Origin: Acidimicrobiia bacterium
GTDB taxonomy: Bacteria > Actinomycetota > Acidimicrobiia > IMCC26256 > JAMXLJ01
DNA length: 64,000 nt
Reading direction: 5' to 3'
NCBI GenBank assembly: GCA_024281095.1
Contig: JAMXLJ010000159.1
Span: 18,115 to 82,114 of the forward strand
The first letter of the stretch is position 1; each line of letters starts with the position of its first letter. The notes under the pieces are model-generated. The model ran no database searches. It was not told the DNA's origin and saw only the letters and a program-made list of their open reading frames with translations. Shown piece after piece: positions 26,665 through 33,691 of this stretch. The position numbers and the translations under genes were made by a program.

Positions 26665-27015
26665 GTGACGCCACCGCAGTTGAGGACCGAGCACGTCGGG
26701 TCGGCGCTCGTCGTACATCTGTCCGGTGACGTCGATCTCTCCAACGTCAGCGCGCTCAGGACCCGCCTGCTCGGCGCGCTCGACGACGTCGACGGCCTCG
26801 TCGTCGACCTGAGCGACACGGGATACGTCGACAGCACCGGCGTCCGGCTCCTGTTCGAGCTCGCGGAGCGCTTCAACCGCACCGGCCAGACGATGCGCGC
26901 CGTCGTACCCGCCGACGCGCTCGTGCGCCGAGTGGTCGTGCTGACGAAACTCGACCGCGTCGTCGAGCTGCACGAGACGGTCGACGGCGCCGTCGCCTCA
27001 CTCGGCCAATCCTGA
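26665..27015 (+). CDS. STAS-domain anti-sigma factor antagonist
   Basis: A 116-residue single STAS domain. The pattern LSGDVDLSNVSALRTRL followed by DLSDTGYVDSTGVRLLFEL is that of SpoIIAA/RsbV, with the phosphorylatable Ser in DSTG. These proteins release sigma factors by binding anti-sigma kinases when dephosphorylated. The PP2C/ATPase protein encoded nearby is a natural candidate partner, but no sigma factor gene is in the window. GTG start chosen because the upstream extension is Arg-rich shadow sequence. Confidence 0.85.
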   Translation: MTPPQLRTEHVGSALVVHLSGDVDLSNVSALRTRLLGALDDVDGLVVDLSDTGYVDSTGVRLLFELAERFNRTGQTMRAVVPADALVRRVVVLTKLDRVVELHETVDGAVASLGQS

Positions 27016-27033
27016 AGCCGGGCGCTCACGAAG

Positions 27034-27039
27034 TACCCT
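27034..27039 (+). promoter_or_regulatory. -10 element of gamma-glutamyltransferase gene (leaderless)
   Basis: TACCCT with 6 nt before the GTG start. The same hexamer precedes the garA-like gene and pafA at 8 nt. Confidence 0.45.
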
Positions 27040-27045
27040 CGGCCG

Positions 27046-28590
27046 GTGCGCGAGGCCCGTCGGTTCCCGCGGTGCGCGGTGGCCAGCCCTCACTACCTCG
27101 CGTCTGCCGCAGGGCTCGCGGTGTTCGCCCGCGGGGGGAACGCAATCGACGCGGTGCTCGCCGCAAACCTCAGCCTCGGTGTGGTCTCGCCGTACTTCTG
27201 CGGCTACGGCGGCGATCTGTTCGCGATCGTCTGGGACGGCCGCGCACATGGCTATCTCGGGAGTGGACGCAGCGCCGCGGGCGCGTCGATCGAACAGGTC
27301 CGCGAGGCCACCGGTGGCGACACGATGCCGTGGATCGGCGCCCATACCGTCACGGTTCCGGGCGCAGTGGCCGGATGGTTCGAGCTCCTCGACCGGTACG
27401 GCTCGATGTCGTTCGCCGAGATCGCCCGCGACGCGGTCCGCCTGGCACGAGATGGCTTCGCACTCACCGAGAAGGCGGCCGAACTGCTCGAAGGATCGGC
27501 CGCGCTCTACGCGGATTTCCCCGACTGGCAGGCCGCGTACCCGTCGCGTTCAGCCGGGGCGCTCGTGCGCCAGCCGGCCCTGGCCGAGACCATCGAGCTG
27601 CTGGGACGCGACGGTCCGGACGCGTACTACCGCGGGCCCATTGCCGAGGGCATCGCGGCCGCGGTGCAGCGCTCCGGCGGCGCGCTGCATCCGGCCGATC
27701 TGGCGATGCATCACGGCGAATGGGTGGAGCCCCTACGCTCGCCATATCGCGACGTGGAGATCTGCGAGCTGCCGCCACCCACACAAGGTGTCACCGCGCT
27801 CGAGATCCTGCGCATACTCGACGGCTTCTCGCTGCCGACCGACGGCGTCGACCGTCATCATCTGCTGATCGAAGCGTGCAAGCTCGCGCTCGCCGATCGT
27901 GACACGTATGTCACCGATCCCGCGTGGATGACGGTTGCACCGAACGATCTGCTCGCCGACGAGTGGATCGGCGATCGCCGGTCCCGCATCGACCCCCGGC
28001 GCGCGTCGATGCCCGGCACCGCGGTCCCGCAACGGGGTGGTACCGCCTACCTGTGTGCCGCGGACGGCGACGGGCTCATGGTGAGCCTCATCCAGTCGAA
28101 CTTTCTCGCGTTCGGCAGCGGCGTGCACGTCCCCGAGTGGGGGATCAACCTCAACAACCGTGGTTCGTCGTTCACGCTCGACCCGGAGGCCGCGAACGCG
28201 CTCGCGCCGGGCAAGCGTCCGATGCACACGCTCATCCCGGCTCTGGCGTTGCGCGACGGCGCGCCCGCGCTCGTCTTCGGCAGCATGGGGGGCGACGCGC
28301 AGGCGCAGATCCACCCACAACTCCTCGCGCGAATCGTCGACGACGGCGAAGACCTGCAACGGGCACTCGACGCGCCCCGATGGCATGTCGAGCCCGGGCG
28401 GTGGACGGTGCAGGCGGAGCCCACACTCGGCGACGACGTGCTCGGCGGCCTCGAGGCGCGTGGCCAGCGCGTCCGGCGCACGAACGTGTTGGATTCGCGC
28501 ATGGGACACGCGCACGCGATTGCTCCGGGCCCGCACGGCTACGCGGTCGCGACGGACCCGCGCGCGGAAGGCGCCGCGGCCGGGCTCTGA
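27046..28590 (+). CDS. gamma-glutamyltransferase family protein
   Basis: A 514-residue member of the Ntn-hydrolase GGT family. The precursor is expected to cleave itself before the nucleophilic Thr in RGGTAYLCAADGDG, followed by the conserved VSLIQSN. The N-terminal part has GGNAIDAVLAANLSLGVVSPY and the late segment has FGSMGGDAQAQIH, matching GGT. The Thr is followed by Ala-Tyr rather than the usual Thr-His, as in the YwrD-like branch, so the substrate may be another gamma-glutamyl compound than glutathione. No signal peptide, hence probably cytoplasmic. Confidence 0.9.
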   Translation: MREARRFPRCAVASPHYLASAAGLAVFARGGNAIDAVLAANLSLGVVSPYFCGYGGDLFAIVWDGRAHGYLGSGRSAAGASIEQVREATGGDTMPWIGAHTVTVPGAVAGWFELLDRYGSMSFAEIARDAVRLARDGFALTEKAAELLEGSAALYADFPDWQAAYPSRSAGALVRQPALAETIELLGRDGPDAYYRGPIAEGIAAAVQRSGGALHPADLAMHHGEWVEPLRSPYRDVEICELPPPTQGVTALEILRILDGFSLPTDGVDRHHLLIEACKLALADRDTYVTDPAWMTVAPNDLLADEWIGDRRSRIDPRRASMPGTAVPQRGGTAYLCAADGDGLMVSLIQSNFLAFGSGVHVPEWGINLNNRGSSFTLDPEAANALAPGKRPMHTLIPALALRDGAPALVFGSMGGDAQAQIHPQLLARIVDDGEDLQRALDAPRWHVEPGRWTVQAEPTLGDDVLGGLEARGQRVRRTNVLDSRMGHAHAIAPGPHGYAVATDPRAEGAAAGL

Positions 28591-28618
28591 ACCAGGCTGG
28601 GGTCGCGCCGCCTGCAAG

Positions 28619-28624
28619 TACGAT
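28619..28624 (+). promoter_or_regulatory. -10 element of the MoxR-VWA-XdhC operon
   Basis: TACGAT with 8 nt before the ATG of the MoxR-like gene. No ribosome-binding site intervenes. Confidence 0.45.
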
Positions 28625-28632
28625 TGGCGTCG

Positions 28633-29535
28633 ATGGTCCACCCAGTCGAGATCGAGTCCGTCGACGACGTCGTCGCGGGGCTCGCGGCCCACGAATATCT
28701 CGCCGACGAGGGTCTTGCCACCGCGGTGTTCCTCGCCATGACCTTGCGGCGACCGCTGCTGCTCGAGGGCGAGGCCGGCGTCGGCAAGACCGAGGTCGCC
28801 AAGGCGCTCGCCCGCTGGACGGGCGGCGAGCTCCTGCGCCTCCAGTGCTACGAGGGCATCGACGCGAGTCAGGCGGTCTACGAGTGGGACTATTCGCGCC
28901 AGCTGCTCCACTTGCGCGCGGTGGAAGCCGGTGGACGCGAGGTCGTGGAGGACGAGCTCTACTCTGAGAGGTTCCTCGTGCGCCGGCCGTTGCTCCGGGC
29001 GATCGACTACCGGGGCGACGTGCCGCCCGTGCTCCTCGTCGACGAGGTGGACCGGGCCGACGACGAGTTCGAGGCGTTCCTCCTCGAGATCCTGTCCGAC
29101 TTCGCGATCACCATTCCGGAGCTCGGCACGTTCAGCGCGCGTGTGCCGCCTCTCACCGTCCTGACATCCAACCGCACCCGTGATGTGCACGACGCGCTCA
29201 AACGTCGTTGCCTGTATCACTGGATCGCCCACCCCGACTTCGAGCGCGAGCTCGCGATCCTGCGGGTGCGCGCGCCCAAGGTGCCCGAACAGCTCGCGGA
29301 GCAAGTTGCGTCCGCCGTTTCGGTGTTGCGCGCCCTCGACCTCTACAAGCCGCCCGGTGTCGCGGAGACGATCGACTGGGCCGAAGCGCTTGCGGCGTTG
29401 AACCGCGACCTGCTCGACGAGTCGGCGATCGACGTCACGCTCGGCACGATCCTCAAATACCGGGAGGATCAGGAACGTGTGCGCGAGCACGGTCTGCCCG
29501 CGATCGTGCAAGCGGCCGCGGCGCGCCATGCCTGA
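28633..29535 (+). CDS. MoxR-type AAA+ ATPase (CoxD-like)
   Basis: A 300-residue AAA+ ATPase with Walker A GEAGVGKTE near residue 50, Walker B VLLVDEVDRAD, and the sensor region TVLTSNRTRDVHDALKRRC. It belongs with the CoxD group of MoxR ATPases, which works with a VWA protein to insert or mature the metal centre of molybdenum hydroxylases such as CO dehydrogenase. It overlaps the VWA gene by 8 nt. A TTG nine bases upstream is an alternative start. Confidence 0.9.
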   Translation: MVHPVEIESVDDVVAGLAAHEYLADEGLATAVFLAMTLRRPLLLEGEAGVGKTEVAKALARWTGGELLRLQCYEGIDASQAVYEWDYSRQLLHLRAVEAGGREVVEDELYSERFLVRRPLLRAIDYRGDVPPVLLVDEVDRADDEFEAFLLEILSDFAITIPELGTFSARVPPLTVLTSNRTRDVHDALKRRCLYHWIAHPDFERELAILRVRAPKVPEQLAEQVASAVSVLRALDLYKPPGVAETIDWAEALAALNRDLLDESAIDVTLGTILKYREDQERVREHGLPAIVQAAAARHA

Positions 29536-30661
29536 GCTGCGCCCCATGCCGGCATCGCCCGAACGTATGGTCGTCGCCTTCGCGCGTGTCCTTCGCCGCC
29601 GCGGTCTCGACGTTCCTGTGGGCGCGACGGTCACACTCGCTGAGGCGCTCGCACGCGTGGGAGTGGACCGTCGCGACCGGGTCTACTGGGCCTGTCGTGC
29701 GACGCTCGTTCGCCGGCCGGAGGACATCGACGCGTTCGACGAAGCCTTCGACGCGTTCTGGCTCGGACACGTGCGGGCCGGCTCCCAAGTGGTCGTTCCG
29801 GTGCCGGTCACACTGGCCCACGACGCGCCCGATCCCGACCCGGGCGCCGACCCCGGCACCGACGCCGAGGAGCCCGATGCGGCCCGGGTCACCGTCCGCT
29901 GGAGCCGGGCCGAGGTTCTTCGCCACCGCGACTTCGCCGCGTACACCGCTGAGGAGTTCGCCGAGGCTCGTCGCCTCATCGCCGACCTCCGTCTTGCCGG
30001 GGCACTGCGTCGTTCGCGGCGCGTACGCAAGGGCCGCCGCCGGCGCGGGCGTCCCGATCTGCGGCGCACGGTACGACGCGCGCTGCGCACCAGTGGCGAG
30101 CCGATCTCGCGTGCATTCGTCGAGCCGAGTCAGCGACCGCGCCGGGTGGTGCTGTTGTGCGACGTGAGCGGTTCGATGGAGCCGTACGCACGCGCGTTGG
30201 TGCGCTTCCTGCACGCTGCTGTCGTCGGCGGCGCGAGGGTGGAGGCGTTCGCGCTCGGGACCCGGCTGACCCGTCTCACCCGCGAATTGTCGTCGCGTGA
30301 CGCGGATGCGGCCATGGCCTCCGCGGCCCGGCGCGTGCTCGACTGGTCCGGCGGGACGCGCCTCGGCGAGGGGCTACGCGCGTTCAACGACCAGTGGGGC
30401 CAGCGCGGCATGGCGCGTGGCGCAGTGGTCGTGATCCTGTCCGACGGGTGGGACCGCGGCGACCCGGAACTGCTCGCGGTGCAGATGGGCCGCCTGCAAC
30501 GGGTCGCCCACCGGGTCGTGTGGGTCAATCCCCTCAAGGCGACCCCGGGCTACGCCCCGCTCGCACAGGGCATGGCCGCGGCGTTGCCGTACGTCGACGA
30601 GTTCGTGGAAGGTCACTCACTGGCATCACTGGAGACCTTGGCCGAGGTGATCTCGCGATGA
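29528..30661 (+). CDS. VWA-domain protein (CoxE-like)
   Basis: A 377-residue protein whose C-terminal half is a von Willebrand A domain with an intact MIDAS start, DVSGSM near residue 213, and the later SDGWDRGD loop. The N-terminal half is helical with an acidic low-complexity stretch (Asp/Pro/Gly/Ala) and an Arg-rich linker. CoxE proteins act with a CoxD ATPase during maturation of molybdenum hydroxylases. The 8-nt overlap with the ATPase gene and the downstream XdhC genes fit that role. Confidence 0.9.
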   Translation: MPELRPMPASPERMVVAFARVLRRRGLDVPVGATVTLAEALARVGVDRRDRVYWACRATLVRRPEDIDAFDEAFDAFWLGHVRAGSQVVVPVPVTLAHDAPDPDPGADPGTDAEEPDAARVTVRWSRAEVLRHRDFAAYTAEEFAEARRLIADLRLAGALRRSRRVRKGRRRRGRPDLRRTVRRALRTSGEPISRAFVEPSQRPRRVVLLCDVSGSMEPYARALVRFLHAAVVGGARVEAFALGTRLTRLTRELSSRDADAAMASAARRVLDWSGGTRLGEGLRAFNDQWGQRGMARGAVVVILSDGWDRGDPELLAVQMGRLQRVAHRVVWVNPLKATPGYAPLAQGMAAALPYVDEFVEGHSLASLETLAEVISR

Positions 30662-30680
30662 CACGAGAGGTGGACGACAG

Positions 30681-30998
30681 ATGAAGGAAGTGCTGGACGA
30701 CATCGAGCGCTGGCGCGCGGCCGGGAAGCACGTCGCCGTCGCTCGCGTCGTCGGTGTCGAGGGCTCGGGCCCGCGCTCCCCGGGCGCCACGATGGCCGTC
30801 AGCGAGGACGGCGAGGTCGCCGGTTCGGTCTCGGGCGGGTGTGTCGAGGGCGCGGTGGTGCAGGAGGCCCTCGCCGTGCTGGCCGGGCAACGCGAGCGCG
30901 GTGTCGTCACCTTCGGGTACTCCGACGACGAAGCGTTCGCGGTCGGCTTGACCTGCGGCGGCACCATCCACGTCTTTGTCGAGCCCCTCGACTGGTGA
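30681..30998 (+). CDS. XdhC/CoxI family protein, N-terminal domain only
   Basis: A 105-residue protein matching the first domain of XdhC/CoxI: ARVVGVEGSGPRSPGATMAV and GSVSGGCVEGAVVQEA are family landmarks, and GLTCGGTIHVFVEP closes the domain. XdhC binds the molybdenum cofactor and helps load it, after sulfuration, into xanthine dehydrogenase-type enzymes. Here the Rossmann C-terminal half is encoded by the next gene, 6 nt downstream. Confidence 0.88.
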   Translation: MKEVLDDIERWRAAGKHVAVARVVGVEGSGPRSPGATMAVSEDGEVAGSVSGGCVEGAVVQEALAVLAGQRERGVVTFGYSDDEAFAVGLTCGGTIHVFVEPLDW

Positions 30999-31004
30999 CG
31001 CATC

Positions 31005-31787
31005 GTGACGTCGATCTACGAGCAACTTCGTGAGACGCTGCGGGCCGAGCAGCCCGCCGCGCTCGCAACCGTGGTGGAAGGGCCGAATGCCGGCGCCAAG
31101 CTGCTCGTGCGCCCGGGTGTGGACCCCGTCGGCGATCTCGGGCATCCCGACCTGAACCGCGTGGTCGCGCGTGACGCGCTCGGGGAGCTCGGGGCCGGGC
31201 TCACGTCGACCCGCCACTACGGGGCGCACGGTGAGGCGCGAGAACGCGACGTGTCCGTCTTCATCGAGTCGTTCGCACCGCCGCCGCGCATGATCATCTT
31301 CGGTGCGGTCGACTTCACGGCTGCGCTCGCCGACGCGGCGAAGCTCCTCGGGTACCGCGTCACGGTGTGTGACGCGCGGGCGGTGTTCGCGACCCGTCAG
31401 CGGTTCCCGATGGCCGACGAGGTCGTCAACGACTGGCCCGACCGGTATCTCGCGAAGGTCGCCGACGAGCTCGGGCCGCGCGACGCGGTCTGCGTGCTCA
31501 CCCATGACGCGAAGTTCGACGTCCCCGCGATCGTCGCCGCGCTCGAGACGAACGTCGGGTACCTCGGGGCGATGGGCTCGCGGCGCACGCATGCCAAGCG
31601 GTTGGAACGGCTCCGCGAGGCCGGTGTCGACGAGCCCGCCCTCGCGCGAATCATGGCCCCGATCGGCCTCGACCTGGGTGCCCGCACGCCACAGGAGACC
31701 GCGGTGTCGATCTGTGCCGAGATCATCGCGTTGCACACCGGTCGGGTGGCGCCTTCGTTGCGGGACGCATCCGGCCCCATCCATTGA
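31005..31787 (+). CDS. XdhC/CoxF family protein, Rossmann domain
   Basis: A 260-residue partner of the preceding gene. The C-terminal two thirds form the XdhC Rossmann domain: MIIFGAVDFTAALADAAKLLG, CDARAVFATRQRFP, VCVLTHDAKFDVP and YLGAMGSRRTHAKR. The first 85 residues are less conserved. Together with the N-terminal-domain protein it would serve Mo-cofactor loading. No molybdenum hydroxylase structural genes are in the window. GTG start. Confidence 0.88.
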   Translation: MTSIYEQLRETLRAEQPAALATVVEGPNAGAKLLVRPGVDPVGDLGHPDLNRVVARDALGELGAGLTSTRHYGAHGEARERDVSVFIESFAPPPRMIIFGAVDFTAALADAAKLLGYRVTVCDARAVFATRQRFPMADEVVNDWPDRYLAKVADELGPRDAVCVLTHDAKFDVPAIVAALETNVGYLGAMGSRRTHAKRLERLREAGVDEPALARIMAPIGLDLGARTPQETAVSICAEIIALHTGRVAPSLRDASGPIH

Positions 31788-31800
31788 CGTGCGCGCCACC

Positions 31801-31896
31801 ATCGGTTGGGGCAGCCGGGACGCCATCGGTTGGGACATCCAGGACGCCATCGGTTGGGACATCCAGGACGCCATCGGTTGGGGCAGCCAGGACGAT
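31801..31896. repeat. four tandem 24-nt repeats
   Basis: Four head-to-tail units of exactly 24 nt, each opening with atcggttggg. Units 2 and 3 are identical; units 1 and 4 share a gcagcc variant in the middle where 2 and 3 read acatcc. The array begins 13 nt after the XdhC stop codon and ends 50 nt before the SDR start. Because the unit length is a multiple of three, every frame gives an 8-residue repeat, for example AIGWDIQD on the plus strand. Confidence 0.95.
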
Positions 31897-31946
31897 CGCG
31901 CGCACGCGTCTCTGGGTAATCGTCCCAACGCAGGGGAGGGGACAGC

Positions 31947-32690
31947 ATGAATCTCGGAATTGCGGGGCGTCGGGCCGCGGTGGCGGCCGCGTCGCAGGGG
32001 TTGGGCTTCGGGGTGGCGCACGCCCTGGCCGCCGAGGGAGTGCACGTCGCCATCTGCGGCCGGTCGCCGGACAAGGTCGAGGCGGCCGCCCGATCGATCA
32101 GCGCCGACGTCGTACCGCTCGTGGCCGACGTGTCGACGGCCGAAGGGGCGGCGGGGTTCGTGCGGGCGGCGCGTGAGGCGCTCGGTGGCATCGACATCCT
32201 CGTGCCGAACGCCCCCGGGCCGCCGTCGGGAAATTTCGAGGCGGTCGCGCTCGACCAGTACCACCCGGCGTTCGTGCTGAATTGCCTGTCGACGATCGCA
32301 ATGTGCACGGAGGCGGTTCCGGGCATGCGTGAGCAACAGTGGGGGAGAGTCGTCGCGATCACGTCGATCGCGGTTCGACAGCCGATCGCCGACCTCATCC
32401 TGTCCAACACCGCACGCGCCGGCGTGACGGGGTTCCTGAAAACGGTGGCTCGCGAGATCGCGCGCGACGGGGTGACGGTGAACTCGCTGCAGCCGGGCCT
32501 GCACCGCACCGAGCGCCTCGTCGGGCTGAACCGCGACCTCGACGAGGTGGCACGCGCGATTCCGGCCGGTACGCTCGGCCGACCGGAAGACTTCGGGGCT
32601 GTCGCCGCGTTCTTGTGCTCCGATGCGGCCCGGTTCATCACCGGGGCCGCAATTCCGGTGGACGGCGGCGCGTACGCGGGGCTCCTGTAG
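31947..32690 (+). CDS. SDR-family protein with altered catalytic residues
   Basis: A 247-residue protein of the FabG-like SDR fold, ending in the usual ITGAAIPVDGG motif. The cofactor loop reads AAASQGLGFG rather than TGxxxGxG. The catalytic Ser140 is present, but at the expected YxxxK positions the sequence is SNTAR: Ser153 for Tyr and Arg157 for Lys. Related SDRs with such changes are annotated as 3-oxoacyl-ACP reductases, but standard SDR chemistry is doubtful here. A strong ggggagggg ribosome-binding site precedes the ATG. The Dabb gene follows 2 nt after the stop. Confidence 0.88.
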   Translation: MNLGIAGRRAAVAAASQGLGFGVAHALAAEGVHVAICGRSPDKVEAAARSISADVVPLVADVSTAEGAAGFVRAAREALGGIDILVPNAPGPPSGNFEAVALDQYHPAFVLNCLSTIAMCTEAVPGMREQQWGRVVAITSIAVRQPIADLILSNTARAGVTGFLKTVAREIARDGVTVNSLQPGLHRTERLVGLNRDLDEVARAIPAGTLGRPEDFGAVAAFLCSDAARFITGAAIPVDGGAYAGLL

Positions 32691-32692
32691 CC

Positions 32693-32986
32693 GTGTTCAC
32701 CCATGTCGCGTGCTTCCGCTGGGTCGAGGGCACCGATCCGGCCGACGTCGACGCGATCACCGCCGCGCTGAGACGGCTTCCCGGGGTCATTCCCGAGATC
32801 CGCGAGTACCGATGCGGCCCCGACGCCGGCCTCGCCGAGGGCAACTTCGAGTATTCGGTCGTCGCGACGTTCGACGGTCGTGACGACTACTCCGTGTACG
32901 CCTCCCATCCCGTGCACCGGCAGGTGATCTCCGACCTGATACGACCCCGTCTCGCGGCCCGCGTCGCGGTGCAGTTCGAGTCGTAG
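32693..32986 (+). CDS. Dabb (stress-responsive alpha/beta barrel) protein
   Basis: A 97-residue ferredoxin-like dimeric barrel. FTHVACFRWVEGT, LRRLPGVIPEIREYRCGPDAGL and YSVVATFDGRDDYSVYASHPVHRQV are the family pattern. Small Dabb proteins act as cyclases, isomerases or unknown stress proteins. GTG start 2 nt after the SDR stop, so it is certainly cotranscribed and coupled. Function unknown. Confidence 0.88.
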   Translation: MFTHVACFRWVEGTDPADVDAITAALRRLPGVIPEIREYRCGPDAGLAEGNFEYSVVATFDGRDDYSVYASHPVHRQVISDLIRPRLAARVAVQFES

Positions 32987-33048
32987 GAGGCGCCCCGCGC
33001 CGGCCCGTCGCGTCACGACCAGGGCGGTTGCCTTGGTCCGGAACCGCC

Positions 33049-33054
33049 TACGCT
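33049..33054 (+). promoter_or_regulatory. -10 element of pgsA-like gene (leaderless)
   Basis: TACGCT with 7 nt before the ATG; no Shine-Dalgarno between. Confidence 0.45.
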
Positions 33055-33061
33055 GGTCGGC

Positions 33062-33691
33062 ATGACCGTCTCCGCCGCCCCTGCATCCACTGTGGGGCGG
33101 AGCCGGGTGATGACGATCCCGAACGTCATCTCACTTGCCCGGCTGCTCTGCGTCCCCGTCTTCCTCTGGTTGCTGTTCGGGGTGGAGCGCCGGGTCGCGG
33201 CCTTCGTCCTGCTCGCCCTGCTCGGCGCGACCGATTGGGTCGACGGTTGGATCGCGCGTCACTTCGACCAGGGCAGCGAGGTCGGGAAGGTGCTCGACCC
33301 CACCGCCGACCGGGTACTCCTGTTCGCGGCTGTGGCCGCGTTGCTCGTCGACGGGAGCGTGCCGTTGTGGGTCGGTGTGCTCGTGCTCGTGCGTGAGCTG
33401 CTCGTCAGTGTCGCCGTGCTCGCGCTCGCCGTGGCCGGCGCGCGGCGCATCGACGTCCTGTGGGCGGGCAAGGCGGGCACGCTGGCCCTGATGTTCGCGT
33501 TGCCGTCGTTCCTGGCCGCGGACACGGCGCCGCACGGGTCCGCCCTGCATGCCCTCTGCCTCGTCGTCGCGTGGGGGTTCACCGCCGGGGGCTTGATCCT
33601 CGGCTACTACGCGGCGGTCACGTACATTCCCCAAGCTCGGGCCGCGCTCCGCGAAGGACGCTCGGCCCGCCGTCATGAGGTACGAACTTGA
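33062..33691 (+). CDS. CDP-alcohol phosphatidyltransferase
   Basis: A 209-residue membrane enzyme with the complete CDP-alcohol phosphotransferase signature: D61-G62, A65-R66, G75, D79 and D83 in the DG..AR(8)G(3)D(3)D pattern. About five hydrophobic helices surround it. It transfers a phosphatidyl group from CDP-diacylglycerol to an alcohol. Phosphatidylglycerol phosphate synthase is likely, and a pgsA2-type gene stands at the same place beside gcvH-garA in mycobacteria. Its stop overlaps the TTG start of the next gene. Confidence 0.9.
   Translation: MTVSAAPASTVGRSRVMTIPNVISLARLLCVPVFLWLLFGVERRVAAFVLLALLGATDWVDGWIARHFDQGSEVGKVLDPTADRVLLFAAVAALLVDGSVPLWVGVLVLVRELLVSVAVLALAVAGARRIDVLWAGKAGTLALMFALPSFLAADTAPHGSALHALCLVVAWGFTAGGLILGYYAAVTYIPQARAALREGRSARRHEVRT

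Noticed and set aside
24867..27029. A 720-codon minus-strand frame fusing the ABC permease to upstream sequence
   Set aside because: Only the last 266 codons are permease; the rest is a shadow of the ATP-binding gene and STAS region. The ATGA overlap marks the true start.
27733..29634. Long minus-strand open frame opposite gamma-glutamyltransferase and MoxR genes
   Set aside because: Same reason: composition of an antisense shadow and no domain.
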